Source of the DNA: a virus
Length of the DNA: 54,866 nt
Direction: 5' to 3' (one strand)
IMG/VR virus record: IMGVR_UViG_3300033146_003306
Coordinates: 1-54,866 of that record
The position numbers and the translations under genes were made by a program. Under the pieces are notes generated by a model. That model searched no databases, was not told the origin of the DNA, and worked only from the letters and a program-made list of their open reading frames with translations. This document shows positions 33,723 through 42,516 of this stretch, piece by piece (positions within the stretch are counted from its first letter, which is position 1; every line of letters begins with the position of its first letter).

Positions 33723-36182
33723 CTATCTATATGCCCCTGCTGCTCTGTTTAGCCCATATACAGAGGACATTGTATTATGGATGCTCCCTCCCCTTCTTAT
33801 GTTTGCATCAACTGCGTTTGAAATCATAACTTCAACATTCATTCCATCATCTGATTGCTGTGTTTCTGCATTTGTTCCTGGTGGGGTTGTTATGCTTATT
33901 TTTGGCTGAACAAGTACATTTGATCCTTTTTTAGACAATGATCTTATCTGGCTTTGGTTTAATACTAATTCGGACTCATTTTCTCCAAACTCCCATGTTC
34001 TACCTGTTCTTTGCCCTACGCCAATAACGTGTTCGTCAATTGCTCCTCCACTTGCCCTACTTACCACAGGCTTGTTCATGATTATATTACTGTTATTAGG
34101 TGAGTATCCTGTTGTTGCAGGTGTTCTCATATAGTTAAATGCACCCTGAAATCCCTGTGCCAATGGCATTACTATTGCCTGTCTAACAGCTATCCTGACA
34201 ATTTGTTCTATGATTGAATTTGCTAAATCTTTCCAACTTGCTTTACCTGTCATTACAAAATTAACCAGTTGGTCTTCCATGCCTTTAAAGGCATCTGCAA
34301 AAGCATTTTTTATATCTTCTGCAATACTAACAGAGTTCTCTTTGTATCCTAAAAACAGGCTATTCATTATGTCAATATGTTTTTTATAATCTTCAAGCAC
34401 TTTTGGGTCTATTTCCGGCAAGAGACTTTTTTTTGCTTTTGTTTCTGATTCTACCAAAGTTCCAATTGGCATTATTTTATAATTATGCTTTATAATTGTT
34501 TTCTTTTTTCTGTTTTGATAAAGCTCTTTTAATCGACTATCTCTGTACATATCTGAAATTATTGCATCTTTTTCTTTTAGTTGCTTTATTTCCTCTGTGC
34601 TTGCTTTCTCTACAGACTTAATATAAGAATCAAAATTATTTTGCTGTTGATTTTTTGCCGCCTTTGCTAATTTATCTCTTATCAATTGTATCGTAGCACC
34701 TGTCTTATTTTCTATGCTTACTGTCTTTTTTGCTAAGTCTTCACTTATTTTTGCTGCTTTATTTGCTGCTGCTGCAAGTATTGGGTGGCCTGTTTTTGCA
34801 AAATAACCCGCAAGTTTTCGTCCTGTTTTTCCGGCTATGTCAAACATTTCAGCATACATTCGTACATAGCCTGTGACGATATCTTTCATATAAGACAGTG
34901 AAGGGTCTACAAACAATATCCTCATTAAGTTTGATGATTCTGTAAAAAACTCTTTAAAAATAACAATTGTAGATGCAAAAGCTATTTTTGTGTATTTTTT
35001 CACTTTTATCCATGCTGTAACAGTTGCGTCTACTAATCCTGTCCCCCAATCCCTCGCCGTTTGAGAATATTCAGAAAACCATGATCCTATATCCCACCCT
35101 GCTTTTAATGCTGTCCATGCGCCTAATATGTTTGCAAATGAAGTTACGAATAACATCGCTCTTGCACTTGCGGTTGCAAATAGGCTTGCAGTTTTTGTTA
35201 AAAGACCGGGAAGAAAAGCTGCTGATTTAGAAAAATACAAAACTATATCTGCTGCTTTAGACATACCTGCGGACATACCTTTTGATATTGTTGATAAAAA
35301 AAGCATTGCTGCACCAGCTTTTGCGGTAAACTTAGCAAACTCTATTATGCCAGAATTGTTACTTGATAGCCTGTCTATCAAATTAACAAGCACATCCATG
35401 TCTTTATTGATAGCCTTTAATGTGTTTGCAACTTGCTTAAATAGATTTGTCAACCACGATGAAGCACCTGCCTTTTTCATAAAAGACTGCTTAAAATCAA
35501 ACCATTCATTTTTAACTCTGTTCAATTCAGCTTGCATTGATTTTGCAGAGTCTAATGCTCCTTTGCCAAAATCAACATGAAAAACCTCACCTAATGAGTA
35601 AAATCTTCAAACGCAACTTTGGCAGCCCTTGCACCTTTCTCAGCCATGCCGGGCATTGCATTTCCCATCTGTACTTTAAACTCTTGAGCTTGAACAGTTC
35701 CTTTGGAGAGCATTTCTTTCAATGCATAAACAATGCTTGCAGTTTTGGCGGCAGGTAATTGAAGTGCTGTAACGCCCTCCATAACTTGAAACCACGCTGT
35801 CCTTATTCCTTCTCCTTCAAGCTTACTTCCTTTTGCCGCAGCTTGAAGTTGCATAAACCCTTCAAAAGCTTAATCCTAATTTATCAGATGACTTTCTTAC
35901 AAAATCCATTTCTTTTTTTGCATTGTCAAGGCTACCTGTAACAGATGTCATTGCTTTGGTCATTCTGTCCATATATATTGCTGTCTGTACAAAATCTTTA
36001 GCAAGCGCACCACCACCGATAGTTGCTCCCAATGCGAGCATTGTTCTTTTTACTGAATCTAAACTTTTATTTATGGATTTTGTTTTTGATCTGACATGCC
36101 TTTCGGCATCAGACATGCCTTTTTTTGCCATTGTAGGGTCAATGGCAAATTTAGCATAAATCATTCCAAGTAAACCTGCCAT
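33723..36182 (-). CDS. tape measure protein, frame interrupted twice (about 819 aa)
   Basis: Three open pieces form one protein: 35862-36182 (MAGLLGMIYAKFAIDP ... KLGLSF), 35591-35854 (GSKLEGEGIRTAW ... AAKVAFEDFTH) and 33723-35537 (frame open upstream to about 35590). The middle piece has the tape-measure block with MLSKGTVQAQEFKVQMGN and MPGMAEKGARAA, typical of TMP domains. Piece 1 to 2 needs loss of one T (TTTT near 35865), piece 2 to 3 needs gain of one T (near 35595), so the net shift is zero. The C-terminal piece has long helices, hydrophobic segments and a gly-rich tail. It sets tail length. Neighbours are the G/GT chaperones and DUF1833. Confidence 0.85.
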
Positions 36183-36201
36183 ATTATTTTCCCTTTAATG
36201 T

Positions 36202-36516
36202 TTATTTGTCCTTTTTTGCCATTGCGGTAAAACAGCTTAGCAATGAATCAATGCAACTTTCAGGCTCTTTTTTTGAGTCTGAATCTTTCCAACTCGGTAA
36301 AAAGATATCATCCCACTCTATATCTTTTTTAAAAGATTTTCCGGCAGAATTGTAAATCGCAGAACATATCTGCCCAAATCGTCTGTTTTCAACATCGTAG
36401 CCAAAAGGCTTAATGCGTCTGTATGCCGACATATCCACTAAATCATCAACAGACATTTCTTTTAGCAATTTTGCTGGCGTGTAACCTAATTCAAAACATA
36501 AGTCTAACACCAACAT
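36202..36516 (-). CDS. tail assembly chaperone T-like extension (made as GT fusion)
   Basis: 104 residues from the ATG at 36516, but the frame is open up to the end of the upstream chaperone gene and is most likely read as a -1 frameshift extension of it, giving about 111 residues after the slip. ELGYTPAKLLKEMSVDDLVD is a DUF4035-type T-domain segment (G-x-T-x-x-x-L-x-x-M-x-x-x-E-L). In lambda and relatives the GT fusion binds the tape measure and recruits tail tube subunits. A separate start is possible but no good ribosome binding site precedes it. Confidence 0.75.
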   Translation of the reverse strand: MLVLDLCFELGYTPAKLLKEMSVDDLVDMSAYRRIKPFGYDVENRRFGQICSAIYNSAGKSFKKDIEWDDIFLPSWKDSDSKKEPESCIDSLLSCFTAMAKKDK

Positions 36517-36533
36517 CCTTTGACTGTCGGCTT

Positions 36534-36935
36534 TTATTTTTTTACTGCTTGTTCAACTTTGCTTTCTGTAACACCGTTAAGACCTTCAACTGCGGCGTAA
36601 ATGGTGTCGATCATCTTTTTTGCTTTCTGTTGAAGAATTTCAACGTCTTCTTTTTCAAAAATTTGATCACCGTCGGCATCACACGTTCCCTGAACAATGA
36701 ACTGAAAAATAAAATCATCTGCTGTTTCATAATCATCCGGTGTAGCTTTGTTTTTGTCTATTCCTTGCTTTAGTATAATTGCGTTTTTTGTTATTTGATT
36801 CGATTCAAATGCGGTCAATGTTTTTGCAAATATCGAGCCTTTAGGAAACCCCCACTCAGTTAAGTCAATTTCTTTCTTTTTAATTGTATCTACATTACGC
36901 ATATGCGATCTTACATCAAACTTCTTTTTTGCCAT
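36534..36935 (-). CDS. tail assembly chaperone G-like
   Basis: 133 residues ending AVKK-stop. The pattern KKKEIDLTEWGFPKGSIF, then D-A-D-G-D-Q-I-F-E-K-E-D-V and GLNGVTESKVEQAVKK, matches the tail-chaperone type located between tube and tape measure. A run of seven A (36537-36543) precedes the TAA and provides an A AAA AAA slippery site; the -1 frame continues into the T-like ORF without a stop. Confidence 0.82.
   Translation of the reverse strand: MAKKKFDVRSHMRNVDTIKKKEIDLTEWGFPKGSIFAKTLTAFESNQITKNAIILKQGIDKNKATPDDYETADDFIFQFIVQGTCDADGDQIFEKEDVEILQQKAKKMIDTIYAAVEGLNGVTESKVEQAVKK
36537..36543 (-). promoter_or_regulatory. programmed -1 frameshift site A AAA AAA between G and T
   Basis: The coding-strand sequence GTA AAA AAA TAA has seven A in phase A AAA AAA. 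A -1 slip yields ...VKKIKADSQRMLVLDL... and joins the two frames, giving a fusion of about 244 residues. The gene order, sizes and position before the tape measure are exactly those of the conserved G/GT frameshift. Confidence 0.8.
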
Positions 36936-36963
36936 TTTAATATCCTTTATTTATTATTTTGCT

Positions 36964-37371
36964 TTATGGTACGTCTGTAATTACTGGTTTACCTACAACT
37001 TTAAGTGTAACCGTAGCAGATATTTTGTCTGCGGCTGATCCTGACTGGTTGTTTGAAATGACAATCACAGGAATTGTAAATACTTTTGCGTCTGTTGTTG
37101 TCAAAACAAAATCTACCGTTTGAGTTGCAAAGTCATTAACAAGTGCATCCAATGCAACAAATGTAGCCGCTGTATAATTCATATCAAGGCTGATGTCGCC
37201 ACCTCTTTTGATAACTTTGATGTGTTCGTCGAAGTTATCAGGTGAATCAATGTTTGTTACTTCTGTTGTATCTGCGGTAACACCAACGTTAGCCCAATTT
37301 GTTATTTCTGAGATAACGTTTCCATCTAATGTTATGGTTGTTCCTTGAGAACTTATCGCTGATGAAGCCAT
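36964..37371 (-). CDS. major tail tube protein
   Basis: 135 residues. Beta-rich, starting SSAISSQGTTITLDGNVISE, with GGDISLDMNY and a C-terminal ISATVTLKVVGKPVITD. This is the composition and length of siphovirus tube subunits, and the gene lies right before the chaperones. A candidate promoter precedes it. A GGAG ribosome binding site (AAGGAGATAT) is strong, as expected for an abundant protein. Confidence 0.75.
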   Translation of the reverse strand: MASSAISSQGTTITLDGNVISEITNWANVGVTADTTEVTNIDSPDNFDEHIKVIKRGGDISLDMNYTAATFVALDALVNDFATQTVDFVLTTTDAKVFTIPVIVISNNQSGSAADKISATVTLKVVGKPVITDVP

Positions 37372-37408
37372 TTTTTATATCTCCTTGTTATTTATTGTTT
37401 TTTTATTA

Positions 37409-37437
37409 ATTATACATCAAGTAAGTATTAATGCAAA
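37409..37437 (-). promoter_or_regulatory. candidate promoter upstream of the tail tube gene
   Basis: Minus strand: TTTGCA (37432-37437, four of six matches to TTGACA), a 17-base spacer and TATAAT (37409-37414, perfect). It overlaps a short inverted repeat TTAATGC-AAAAC-GCATTAA (37427-37445 region) that could be an operator or the terminator stem of the upstream transcript. The 71-base gap is the widest in this part of the tail block. Confidence 0.4.
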
Positions 37438-37442
37438 ACGCA

Positions 37443-38045
37443 TTAAGATATTGTTCTTTTCTGAACTTCTAATTTGCAGACAACTCTATAAACATCGCCT
37501 TGCTTAACTATATTTGGTGGTGCTGAATGCTTTACTGTGATAGGAGATAGTCCATACCCTGTTCTTAAAACAATAGTAAATAATAACGTCATGTCTTCAA
37601 GCTCAACAATATTGAAATATTCAAATACACCTAATTGTTCTTGTGTAAAAATAAACTCAACATTAAAACCTGACGGGATATTTTTTGTTAGTTGTCTTCT
37701 GCGTGTTCTGCCTGATTCCATTGTTGTGATAGCTGTTTGTTTTTGATGATCTTTGTATGAATATGACCTTTGAAGGCATTTATCCAATATGTCTGGAAAC
37801 CATGGTTGTGTTTGAGCAAAGATAAATTCACGGTCAAGTACAATATTAGAATGTACATTTATTATTTCTGATGCAGGGGCGGTGAACTGTTCAATTGGTC
37901 TATATCCTATTGAAACATTGTCTCTTTCGTCTATCGACAAGCTCCTTCCTGATTCAAGCCATATCCCATCTGACGTGCCTAAATCGTCTATCTCCCACCT
38001 TGCAAATTCAGGGTTTAAGTTTACTGTTACTGTAAATATTGACAT
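37443..38045 (-). CDS. tail protein, 200 aa
   Basis: N-terminal half: TVTVNLNPEFARWEIDDLG and a stretch with IVLDREFIF; C-terminal half: ESGRTRRRQLTKNIP, EFIFTQEQLGVFEYF and VYRVVCKLEVQKR, a core related to the 174-residue protein at 28.4-29.0 kb. It sits between tail terminator and tube genes, where a second tube-associated protein is unusual. Function unknown; a virion tail component is likely. Confidence 0.6.
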   Translation of the reverse strand: MSIFTVTVNLNPEFARWEIDDLGTSDGIWLESGRSLSIDERDNVSIGYRPIEQFTAPASEIINVHSNIVLDREFIFAQTQPWFPDILDKCLQRSYSYKDHQKQTAITTMESGRTRRRQLTKNIPSGFNVEFIFTQEQLGVFEYFNIVELEDMTLLFTIVLRTGYGLSPITVKHSAPPNIVKQGDVYRVVCKLEVQKRTIS

Positions 38046-38459
38046 TTAGCTTATATCTACCTGCTCTAATACAAAGTTTATTGAAACAACAGGGCATTCA
38101 TTTGTATCTTCTCCAAGGTCGAGGACATCCCCTGTTAAATGAATACTGATATATCTTTTTGTGTTTATTTCTAAATTGTATGACTGATCAATTAAATCAA
38201 TTATTTGCCTTGCTGTAGTAAATACTTGATCGTATCCGTACTTGTTGCCCCTTATCTTTATTTGTATTGTGGGCTTTGTTATTTTTGTAGATTTTGACAG
38301 GTGAATACCTGGGTCATATCCTCCTGTATCTCTTACACATACTTGGAATGTTTTTCCTGCGGGTGAGTTATGATAAAACAATGTCTGACCGTAAATGCCG
38401 ATGTCGTTTAGCTCTAAGTATTCAGCTATATCTTTTGCAGGGGTTATTGAGTCAGACAT
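38046..38459 (-). CDS. tail terminator / minor capsid-type protein
   Basis: 137 residues. Pattern TIQIKIRGNKYGYDQVFTTA followed by IIDLIDQSYNL and a C-terminal beta pair (VVSINFVLEQVD) resembles the tail-terminator / minor capsid-3 type. The position after an HK97-gp10-like gene and before tail genes agrees. It would cap the tail tube at the head side. Confidence 0.65.
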   Translation of the reverse strand: MSDSITPAKDIAEYLELNDIGIYGQTLFYHNSPAGKTFQVCVRDTGGYDPGIHLSKSTKITKPTIQIKIRGNKYGYDQVFTTARQIIDLIDQSYNLEINTKRYISIHLTGDVLDLGEDTNECPVVSINFVLEQVDIS

Positions 38460-38469
38460 TGTTTACCTT

Positions 38470-39012
38470 TTATATCTTTGCATGTTTCTTTATTATTTCT
38501 AATATTCTTGATGTTTTTTTTAAATTTGTTTCAAGAAACTTCCACTCGCCTACAACTGCGTAACTACCTTCTTTATATGGCTTTCCAGACGGACTTGTTC
38601 CCCCTGTTGCGCCAGACCTTACGTTTTCATGTGTTTTTAGTGCATATATGCTACTAAAGCCTACTGTCCCTGATTCCTCAGATAGTTCTCCATTCGCATC
38701 TTTTGATATTTGTTGCATTCTTTGAATCGCATTTGAATGCTGACTTGCCATTTTTCCGGCAGATAACCCATTATGAGGGCTATCTTTAAAATTTGCTGAC
38801 TGTTTAGGCGTTCGCCTTTGTCCCCATGTAACGAAACTTGAAGCTCTTAAATTGCCAACAACAGATGGAGCAAGCTTTACAGATTGTCTTGCTATATCAA
38901 GCATTGCTGAAATCATTCCTTGCTTTGTTTTATTATGTATCTTCTTGACTTCCTTGTTTAAGTTCTTCATTACATTGTCAATACTTTTCATATCAACGCC
39001 TGACTCGTACAC
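38470..39012 (-). CDS. HK97 gp10-like neck protein
   Basis: 180 residues. N-terminal helix, then SVKLAPSVVGNLRASSFVTWG (like the V-x-x-a-P-v-d-T-G-x-L-R-x-S pattern), IYALKTHENVRSGA and a C-terminal WKFLETNLKK helix, the layout of gp10-type tail-completion proteins. A GTG start at 39012 is chosen because AAAAGGAG lies six bases upstream; an ATG at 38991 is the alternative. It lies in the connector block between the closure protein and the terminator. Confidence 0.7.
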   Translation of the reverse strand: MYESGVDMKSIDNVMKNLNKEVKKIHNKTKQGMISAMLDIARQSVKLAPSVVGNLRASSFVTWGQRRTPKQSANFKDSPHNGLSAGKMASQHSNAIQRMQQISKDANGELSEESGTVGFSSIYALKTHENVRSGATGGTSPSGKPYKEGSYAVVGEWKFLETNLKKTSRILEIIKKHAKI

Positions 39013-39036
39013 TAAGAACTCCTTTTGTGCTTGCAG

Positions 39037-39366
39037 TTAAACATGATAAAGATACATTGAGTAATCAGTACTTAAGTTCGGTATTATTGATTGCCTTTTT
39101 ACTTCCTCACAGCCTGCCGTAACAAAGTCAGGCTGTGAGGTTGTATCTCCAAGCACAACAAGATCGCCTTCATTAAAAAGAACTTTGGTTATTATTAGTG
39201 CTTTTGAATAAATTTCTTCTCCTGAGTTTGTATAAAATAATTCGTTTACGGTTGACCATCTGCAAGGTATTAATTCAGGATTAGAAACAATTGGCTTTCC
39301 AGAAAAATCATTCCCTATTTTTCTATATAAAGTCATGTATTGATTTAATTTTCTTCCAAAATCCAT
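39037..39366 (-). CDS. head closure / head-tail joining protein
   Basis: 109 residues. Short beta-rich protein with NPELIPCRWSTVNELFYTNS, GEEIYSKALIITKVLFNEGD and VLGD, the pattern of SPP1 gp16-like closure proteins (R-W-x..., a mid-G, S-x-A-x-v, D-x-v-x-x-G-D). Located in sequence after the adaptor. It would close the connector and form the tail attachment face. Confidence 0.68.
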   Translation of the reverse strand: MDFGRKLNQYMTLYRKIGNDFSGKPIVSNPELIPCRWSTVNELFYTNSGEEIYSKALIITKVLFNEGDLVVLGDTTSQPDFVTAGCEEVKRQSIIPNLSTDYSMYLYHV

Positions 39367-39369
39367 TTC

Positions 39370-39774
39370 TTACCCCTCTGAGTATGGCCCATAAGTTGTG
39401 ATCCCTGCTTGTTTTTTATTTTTCTTTGCCATATCAGCAAGCGTTCCCGAGTAGTCAAGGTCTACCGCCTGTTGTCCAAAAGCAGTAGAATTAAAGCCAT
39501 GTTCAGTTAAGCTTGATTTTCTTTCTTCTTTTACAGTGGCGTCCCTTCCACCTATTTCTTCCTTAAGAAGTTGTGGTTCTCTTACGCTACAAAAATGAGC
39601 TGCGAGATATAACTCTATTTTTGTTAATATCGGATCAATAACCCCTGCATTTACAAGTAGGCCGTCAGTTATAGCATTTGCTGTTTCAATGCACTGGTCT
39701 ACCATTGGATCGGTAAAAGCATTGCTTAAATATATTGCGTCCCTGACTTGTGTTGATGTTACTCTTATCGCCAT
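39370..39774 (-). CDS. head-tail connector (adaptor) protein
   Basis: 134 residues. Helical, with MVDQCIETANAITDGLL and KIELYLAAHFCSVREP, typical of gp6/gp15-type adaptors whose helices bind beneath the portal. The tail is Gly/Lys-rich. It directly precedes the closure protein. Assignment by pattern and position. Confidence 0.7.
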   Translation of the reverse strand: MAIRVTSTQVRDAIYLSNAFTDPMVDQCIETANAITDGLLVNAGVIDPILTKIELYLAAHFCSVREPQLLKEEIGGRDATVKEERKSSLTEHGFNSTAFGQQAVDLDYSGTLADMAKKNKKQAGITTYGPYSEG

Positions 39775-39777
39775 TGC

Positions 39778-40146
39778 TTAACCTTCTATTATTTTTTTTG
39801 GTCTTCCTGGCCTAACTCTTTTTATTTTTTTAGTATTATTAATTATAATTTCCTCATATTTTTTTTTAAGACTGATTAGTTCTTTTTCTAACTTTACGGC
39901 TAAGCCCCATGAATCGTTGGCAAATTTTAATAATTCTGTATTGTCAATACTATTTGATTTTTCTGATTCTTCGTTAACATATTTCTTAATAGCTTCTACG
40001 TCGCAAGATTTTCTTACGTTAAACTCAACACCCTCACCGGGGTCTCTTATTTCAAACTCAACTCCTTTTGATCTTCTCTCGAGATAGACATAGCTACCCT
40101 CTTTCATTTCCTTTTTTAATTTGCATTTTAATATTGTTATTTCCAA
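39778..40146 (-). CDS. hypothetical protein with C-terminal AT-hook-like motif
   Basis: 122 residues. Two near-repeated strands (VEFEIRDPGEG, VEFNVRKSCD), a helical region and a basic end RVRPGRPKKI, an AT-hook-like R-G-R-P core that could touch the minor groove. It sits between capsid and adaptor genes, so it may be a virion or head-associated protein. Function unknown. Confidence 0.55.
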   Translation of the reverse strand: MEITILKCKLKKEMKEGSYVYLERRSKGVEFEIRDPGEGVEFNVRKSCDVEAIKKYVNEESEKSNSIDNTELLKFANDSWGLAVKLEKELISLKKKYEEIIINNTKKIKRVRPGRPKKIIEG

Positions 40147-40164
40147 TTTAAAAATCCTTTATTT

Positions 40165-40202
40165 ATAACAGAGGTGGGTAAACAAACGACCACCTCTGTT
40201 AT
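40165..40202 (-). terminator. 13-bp stem hairpin downstream of the major capsid gene
   Basis: ATAACAGAGGTGG at 40165-40177 pairs with its exact complement at 40190-40202 around a 12-base loop, right after the capsid stop at 40209. Flanks are AT-rich but no long T-run follows on the minus strand (TTATAAATAAAGG), so it may be a partial terminator or a stabiliser that raises capsid mRNA levels over the connector genes. Confidence 0.6.
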
Positions 40203-40208
40203 TGTTAA

Positions 40209-41387
40209 TTATGCAAGTTCAAACTGAGCGTTGCAAATACCGCAATTCCCGGCCTGCTTAGTTCTGAGCTGTGGAACTTGAATTGTAAGAATGCGATAAC
40301 TTGTATTCATTGCTCCCTGAGTCGCCCACTGAACAGGCATAGCGTCAAAACCGTCAATAATCCTAATAACGTCCGGTCTCTGTGCTACCATACTCATATT
40401 AATAAATTGTCCGGCAGTTGTGGGAGTAATCCTCCCCATTGAATCACAAAACTCAACTGTTAGCTCATTGATCATCCTTATTCTTCCAAGGATAGACAAT
40501 ACGCTTGAAGACTCAGACGACTTGTAATCTGCATCAAGCGGAACTTCAAGATAAGACGGAAGAGTAAGTTTTAAGTCTCCGCTGAAACCTTCTTCAATAA
40601 GAAGTTGTTTCATTGCCATTACATCATCAACTATTTGTTTTCCTGTCGTAGCAGCAGCAAGCCAATTATTAGCTAACGTATACCTTACTGCAGCGTCTTT
40701 AGTGAAAACACCGTCAATGCTGTTTCCTCCATGCGTAAATCTATTTGCTGCTCTTACGGAAGAGTCAGCAAAGTCAAAAGTAAGCTTGTTCGCTTCTGTG
40801 ATCAATCCATTACCAAACAATGTTTGGTTTTCAAGAAACTCTGCATTTGCCCTTGCAAGAAAAGTCATGTTTGTTGTGTCGAGTGGAAGTGCTGAGTTTC
40901 TTGATCCTGCAAGTTGACGAATATCAAGATTAAAACCAGAGCTGATAATAGGAATTGGGATACTGTCTTGTCCAACCTCGAATGTATCTCCCTGATTTTG
41001 GACATTTGCATCCATGCTGATCATTGCCTGTTGTGCATTTGACATATTTTGATGGGTTAGAACAGTGTGCTTTAATGGATCAGGCAAAGAGTACGTAAGG
41101 CCAGCAACCTTAAGGCTTTTTACATAAGAAAGTTCGTGCTGATATGCGGTTATGATGTCTGTATCCATCATCTCCCATTCGTCTTTCGTGAGAGTCGCAT
41201 TGTTCATTGCAGGGACAGCGATGTTTTTAGTTACACCGTCAATCTTTTTATTTGCAGTTATATATGCCTTTCCATTCTGAACATAAGGTCTTAGTGCGTT
41301 TGGGTCAAAGTTGGCAGTAAGAAGCATTTCAGCAATGCCAGAACCTGTTGAAGCTGCACCATCTGCGTTAAATATAATTGGTTCCAT
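40209..41387 (-). CDS. major capsid protein (HK97 fold)
   Basis: 392 residues. Residues with EPIIFNADGAAS at the start, a long helix-rich part with KDEWEMMDTDIITAYQHELSY, and a beta-rich C-terminal half (ELTVEFCDSMGRIT, FINMSMVAQRPDVIRI) ending in a pair of cysteines (GNCGICNAQF). Placed between decoration/protease-scaffold and connector genes. It forms the icosahedral shell. The family cannot be specified further by eye. Confidence 0.8.
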   Translation of the reverse strand: MEPIIFNADGAASTGSGIAEMLLTANFDPNALRPYVQNGKAYITANKKIDGVTKNIAVPAMNNATLTKDEWEMMDTDIITAYQHELSYVKSLKVAGLTYSLPDPLKHTVLTHQNMSNAQQAMISMDANVQNQGDTFEVGQDSIPIPIISSGFNLDIRQLAGSRNSALPLDTTNMTFLARANAEFLENQTLFGNGLITEANKLTFDFADSSVRAANRFTHGGNSIDGVFTKDAAVRYTLANNWLAAATTGKQIVDDVMAMKQLLIEEGFSGDLKLTLPSYLEVPLDADYKSSESSSVLSILGRIRMINELTVEFCDSMGRITPTTAGQFINMSMVAQRPDVIRIIDGFDAMPVQWATQGAMNTSYRILTIQVPQLRTKQAGNCGICNAQFELA

Positions 41388-41419
41388 ATTTTTTTTATTC
41401 CTTTTTATTATTTTATTAG

Positions 41420-41953
41420 TTATGCAACATCACTTAGAACTTTTACAGGAATACATCTTGCAACAATAAGCCCTGTAGTGGTAATATCTGCCGATGGAGC
41501 TTCTTCTACTATAAAGTGGCAAACAGTTGAAAGTTCAAGTGTTCCTGATTTAAAAGTAAGTCCTGTCACTGCTGTTGATGCAACACCTGGCTGATTAACA
41601 AGCTCAACGCCTTTTGCGTAATTTGCAACTGTACCTGCTCCAACTCTAACTGCAACGAGCGTACCGGGTGTAGGCAATCTTGTCATTACCTTTGAGTTTG
41701 TTGTCCATTCATCAAGAACTGTTTTACCTGAAAGATAGTCAAAGTTAGTAAGCTGTGGAGAATAGTAACCACCTTTGTTTGTTGCGTGACCGGAACTAAA
41801 CTTTGATTTATTAACAAGATCAACACACATACCTGGATAGATATCAATGTCTGTCGAACCATAATCAAAATCATCAGCGATCAAATTGTCGCCTGGGCGT
41901 AGAAAAATCGTTTTTATTGCTTTACTTCTGTCTGCTGCTGCGCTATATGCCAT
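41420..41953 (-). CDS. structural head protein, possible decoration protein
   Basis: 177 residues. Beta-rich, with FLRPGDNLIADDF, a glycine-rich segment GTLVAVRVGAGTVANYAKG and C-terminal VARCIPVKVL. It lies between the protease/scaffold and capsid genes, the usual site for a head decoration or stabilising protein. The fold is not recognised; role inferred from place and composition. Confidence 0.6.
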   Translation of the reverse strand: MAYSAAADRSKAIKTIFLRPGDNLIADDFDYGSTDIDIYPGMCVDLVNKSKFSSGHATNKGGYYSPQLTNFDYLSGKTVLDEWTTNSKVMTRLPTPGTLVAVRVGAGTVANYAKGVELVNQPGVASTAVTGLTFKSGTLELSTVCHFIVEEAPSADITTTGLIVARCIPVKVLSDVA

Positions 41954-41982
41954 TTTTCAGACTCCTTATTTTATTATTGTAA

Positions 41983-42516
41983 TTATTTTTTTGCCCAGTC
42001 AATTTTTTTAGGCACAAGCACTTCATTGTCTGCAAGTGTAGTCTTTGTTCCTGGAATTTCTGATTTGTCGTCTGCCCCTGCACTCCCTGTCATATCTGTT
42101 GTTGAATTGTCAGTGACGGTAGTTGTGTTTGTCGCTGACATTTTAGAGACAAGCCCTGAAAGTTTATTTAAATGAACAGTGCTCATGCTTTCAAGTTCTT
42201 CTTTTTCAAATAAGCAATCTTCATTTTTGAAAAGATTTTCAATTATTACAGACCTTTCATCTGATTCTTTTTTGAGAAGCCCGTTCAATACCGCCTGAAT
42301 CTCTTCCGGTGCTGTTTTGATAAATTCATTGATTGTCATTTCTGGAATGTCTTCCTTTTTTGTTTCATGTACATTCTGGTTCATTGCAAGTGCTGATTCA
42401 AGCTGTTTTTCATTTAAGCTTAAAAGAAACTCTTCGTCGCTATCGGTAAATGTGTTTGCGGTTGTCTCGATCAGGCTTTTCACCTTCTCTGGACAACAAG
42501 GTTTTACTTTTGCCAT
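41983..42516 (-). CDS. nested scaffold protein from an internal in-frame start
   Basis: ATG 42516 (MAKVKPCCPEKVK) is preceded by AAGAAGGTGGCGAG, a good ribosome binding site inside the protease coding region. The 177-residue product is acidic and helical with Cys7/Cys8 near the start and a low-complexity thr-rich stretch before the end. This repeats the lambda C/Nu3 layout. Expression as a separate protein is inferred from the site and composition. Confidence 0.6.
   Translation of the reverse strand: MAKVKPCCPEKVKSLIETTANTFTDSDEEFLLSLNEKQLESALAMNQNVHETKKEDIPEMTINEFIKTAPEEIQAVLNGLLKKESDERSVIIENLFKNEDCLFEKEELESMSTVHLNKLSGLVSKMSATNTTTVTDNSTTDMTGSAGADDKSEIPGTKTTLADNEVLVPKKIDWAKK

Noticed and set aside
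35591-36182. Three separate small tail genes in place of one tape measure
   Set aside because: The pieces join in frame order with only one-base changes and together give the conserved tape-measure pattern; none has its own good start site.
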